DNA from: Crocinitomicaceae bacterium
GTDB taxonomy: Bacteria; Bacteroidota; Bacteroidia; Flavobacteriales_D; Crocinitomicaceae
Assembly: GCA_030830385.1 (NCBI GenBank)
Contig: JAURNA010000279.1
Location: 1-22,968, forward strand
Reading direction: 5' to 3'
DNA length: 22,968 bases
The notes under the pieces: generated by a model
Told to the model about the DNA's origin: nothing
What the model saw: only the letters and a program-made list of their open reading frames with translations
Database searches by the model: none
Translations under genes and position numbers: made by a program
Shown: piece by piece, positions 21,136 to 22,968 of the stretch
Position numbering within the stretch: the stretch's first letter is position 1
Layout of the letters: every line of letters begins with the position of its first letter

Positions 21136-22838
21136 AATCCAGAGTTATGAAGTTGGGTCACAAATCGCTCAAACTGTCGTTGATCGAATCGACTCATGTC
21201 CCAGTTGTTAATAATCAGCTTTCTATCGTTTGTAAATTTCAGGACGATTCCGCGTCGGTTCATTTCTGTGCTTAGCAGTTCCTCCCGATGAAATTCTCTT
21301 TTTGTTGCCCATGGCGTGTAGTAGGTAATTCTCTCATCCGTAACAATGAGGTAGGGTCTTGCCAATCTCAATATTCCAATGAACATTGCAATCATTCCCG
21401 CTGGCCACATCAGGATTCCTACTCCCTTGGCGATTACGAGGAAGTACAGTCCTGCGAAAATCAATCCGATTCCAGCCACAATCAGCAAGGACGGCAGCCA
21501 CAGATTTCTTCTGAAAATCATGTTGATCTGTGAAATTCTTTCTTCTATCCCCGCTGAAATAATCCCTGATTCCCGGTAAAATTTCTGTTGTTTTTTCGCG
21601 ATTTCAGCGATGTGGTATTCCGTAACCGCAGAGGCCTGTTTGGTTTCGTACGCATTGATCAATGCAACGATTTCTTCTTTCGACGTATTGCTCTTCTCGG
21701 CAAGAATTTGAATGGGACGATCATCTTCTTTTCGGTAAAGGTCCACGAAGAAGAATTTGTGAACGGTATCGTAGAAGTTTTTTCGCTGCACTTGCAGAAT
21801 TGCGTACGGATTTCGCTTTGCGAAGTAAATCGACGTAATCGTTTCGGCGAATGCCATGGTCATATCTTTCTTCGGGGGTAAATACGGGACTACCGGACGG
21901 GTTCTTCTTGTCTGGAAAATCACGAATACGATCAGTGCGGCAATCGACAGCAAAAGGGCCGACAACAAGCCCCGGTTTTCAAAAACAATTCGTAAATAAC
22001 TATTGTCTTCTTTACCATCGGATCTATCCATGCCATCTGTATCGTAATCATTGGTGTTATCCGCCAGTCTACCCAATTCCAGCATACAAATATCCTGGTT
22101 CCGGGGCAATTGATTCAAGACGAACTCCGTGTATTCGTACCCCGGTTTCCGTTTGATTTGGTAATTGAAAAATAAATTCGGCGTTGCGTGAAGATACATC
22201 CACCCCTTCCCTCTTGGCACCTTCACGAAATTCGGCAGCTCCATGAATGAGGACAGGCTCTGATACTCTTCATCGAACTCCAATTCTCCAAACGCCCACC
22301 AATCGCGGGCGACCGTGTCGTTCTCAAACAAACTGATCATCGGATATTTCTTCTTTCCGGTAAATACGTTGATTGCTTCGTCGTATTCGAGTTGAAATTC
22401 GTAATCGTTGAATAGCCTCGGATAGACGTTCTCCATCAGGTCATCGAAACTCATGAACAAGGTAGAGCCCTGCTCAATATCGGCAATGATGCTATCGATT
22501 TCATTGTTTTCGAGACCGAAATTGTTTCCAACGAATGCATACGTCTGTTCTCCCGGGGTTTGCTCAATCGTTGTTCTCAATTGGTCCCAACCTCCGATTA
22601 CACGGACTTCTTTTCCTTTCTTGAGGTGAGCACTTGCCAGGGATGTAAACAGATACAGCCCGAGTGGGTCTTTGTCCGTAAGTTGATATTGCCTGTTCCA
22701 ATTGGATGAGAAATAGGGTGTTCGATTGGATTTTTCCCCTTTCCCTGCGTGCTGCTCTCCACTGGAAAACAGCCAGACAAGCAGCAGAACAATAAGCAAA
22801 ATGCCCGCAAACAATGTTATTTTGATCTGCTTATTCAT
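21132..22838 (-). CDS. DUF4350 protein with an added C-terminal membrane and PH-like module
   Basis: A 568-residue protein. An N-terminal helix (6-24) precedes a DUF4350 domain (about 40-235) starting with PYFSSNWNRQ and LGLYLF, then an outer linker, a second helix (292-308) and a cytoplasmic stretch with PYLPPKKDM and NPYAIL. DUF4350 proteins in Bacteroidota usually end around residue 400. Here a third part follows: a charged helical region (380-440), two close membrane helices (about 448-490) and a strand-rich tail (495-563; LIVTDERITYYTPW, GIVLKFTNDRKLIINNW, then a closing helix DQRQFERFV) that resembles bacterial PH-like domains. I infer a gene fusion. It overlaps the DUF4129 stop by 8 bases and the MoxR start by 4. 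Function unknown; probably part of the membrane complex served by MoxR. Confidence 0.82.
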   Translation of the reverse strand: MNKQIKITLFAGILLIVLLLVWLFSSGEQHAGKGEKSNRTPYFSSNWNRQYQLTDKDPLGLYLFTSLASAHLKKGKEVRVIGGWDQLRTTIEQTPGEQTYAFVGNNFGLENNEIDSIIADIEQGSTLFMSFDDLMENVYPRLFNDYEFQLEYDEAINVFTGKKKYPMISLFENDTVARDWWAFGELEFDEEYQSLSSFMELPNFVKVPRGKGWMYLHATPNLFFNYQIKRKPGYEYTEFVLNQLPRNQDICMLELGRLADNTNDYDTDGMDRSDGKEDNSYLRIVFENRGLLSALLLSIAALIVFVIFQTRRTRPVVPYLPPKKDMTMAFAETITSIYFAKRNPYAILQVQRKNFYDTVHKFFFVDLYRKEDDRPIQILAEKSNTSKEEIVALINAYETKQASAVTEYHIAEIAKKQQKFYRESGIISAGIEERISQINMIFRRNLWLPSLLIVAGIGLIFAGLYFLVIAKGVGILMWPAGMIAMFIGILRLARPYLIVTDERITYYTPWATKREFHREELLSTEMNRRGIVLKFTNDRKLIINNWDMSRFDQRQFERFVTQLHNSGL

Positions 22839-22968
22839 CCTTTGGATTCAATGACTTATAGTACTGCTCCAGCGTTGGTTTCAGCTGATTGTAATTTTCC
22901 TTGTCGATGTCGTACTCTCCGTACCAAACGAGGTCATAAATCCGAATGCACTCGGCGAAAACTCCTGA
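22831..22968 (-). CDS. DUF4129 domain protein, C-terminal end
   Basis: The last 45 codons of a gene that begins outside the window. The sequence CIRIYDLVWYGEYDID followed by a helical tail is what closes DUF4129 proteins in MoxR-type operons of Bacteroidota. Its stop TAA lies inside the start of the DUF4350 gene (8-base overlap, ATGAATAA), so the operon continues upstream beyond the right edge. The call rests on a short segment and on gene order. Confidence 0.7.
   Translation of the reverse strand, partial: SGVFAECIRIYDLVWYGEYDIDKENYNQLKPTLEQYYKSLNPKDE

Overview
The window looks like chromosome from a Bacteroidota bacterium, most likely of the Flavobacteriia type. Three things point there: C-terminal sorting domains of the type IX secretion system (T9SS) near 6.9 and 7.3 kb, TAnnTTTG-like -7 promoter elements upstream of several genes, and the DUF4129 - DUF4350 - MoxR - DUF58 gene order at the right end. 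No rRNA, tRNA, CRISPR array, intact insertion sequence or phage gene was seen.

Region 1 (1-6609, all minus strand) is one tight transcription unit: polA, an SGNH/GDSL-type protein, an MMPL/RND-type exporter and a family 2 glycosyltransferase cut by the window edge. Gaps are 6, -4 and 1 bases, and the last two genes start with TTG. DNA polymerase I leads an otherwise envelope-directed set, plausibly for making and exporting a glycolipid or acylated glycan.

Region 2 (6610-9312) is the accessory part. It holds remnants of T9SS-secreted proteins (two orphan C-terminal sorting domains, the second interrupted by a stop, plus an unrecognised 63-codon open piece), then two inverted repeats, one resembling a folded cassette-type recombination site, then an AT-rich membrane glycosyltransferase split in two by a frameshift at a run of ten A's. 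It reads as an imported, decaying segment between polA and cysS.

Region 3 (9313-13904) has cysS, a small tandem CDGSH iron-sulfur protein, two tandem paralogous helix-turn-helix proteins and aspS. The paralogs have identical first 48 residues although about half of those codons differ synonymously.

Region 4 (13905-17843) has a PMT/ArnT-like glycosyltransferase, a propionyl-CoA carboxylase beta-type subunit and a lipocalin-like lipoprotein.

Region 5 (17853-22968, minus strand) is a MoxR-type operon: the end of a DUF4129 gene, DUF4350 with an extra C-terminal membrane plus PH-like module, MoxR ATPase, DUF58 and an L,D-transpeptidase-like lipoprotein. The first four are translationally overlapped; the last may belong to the same unit and would link the MoxR system to the cell wall.

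I did not find a clearly new defence or mobile system. The items most worth following are the paralogous regulator pair, the island with its palindromes and slippery frameshift, and the DUF4350 fusion.
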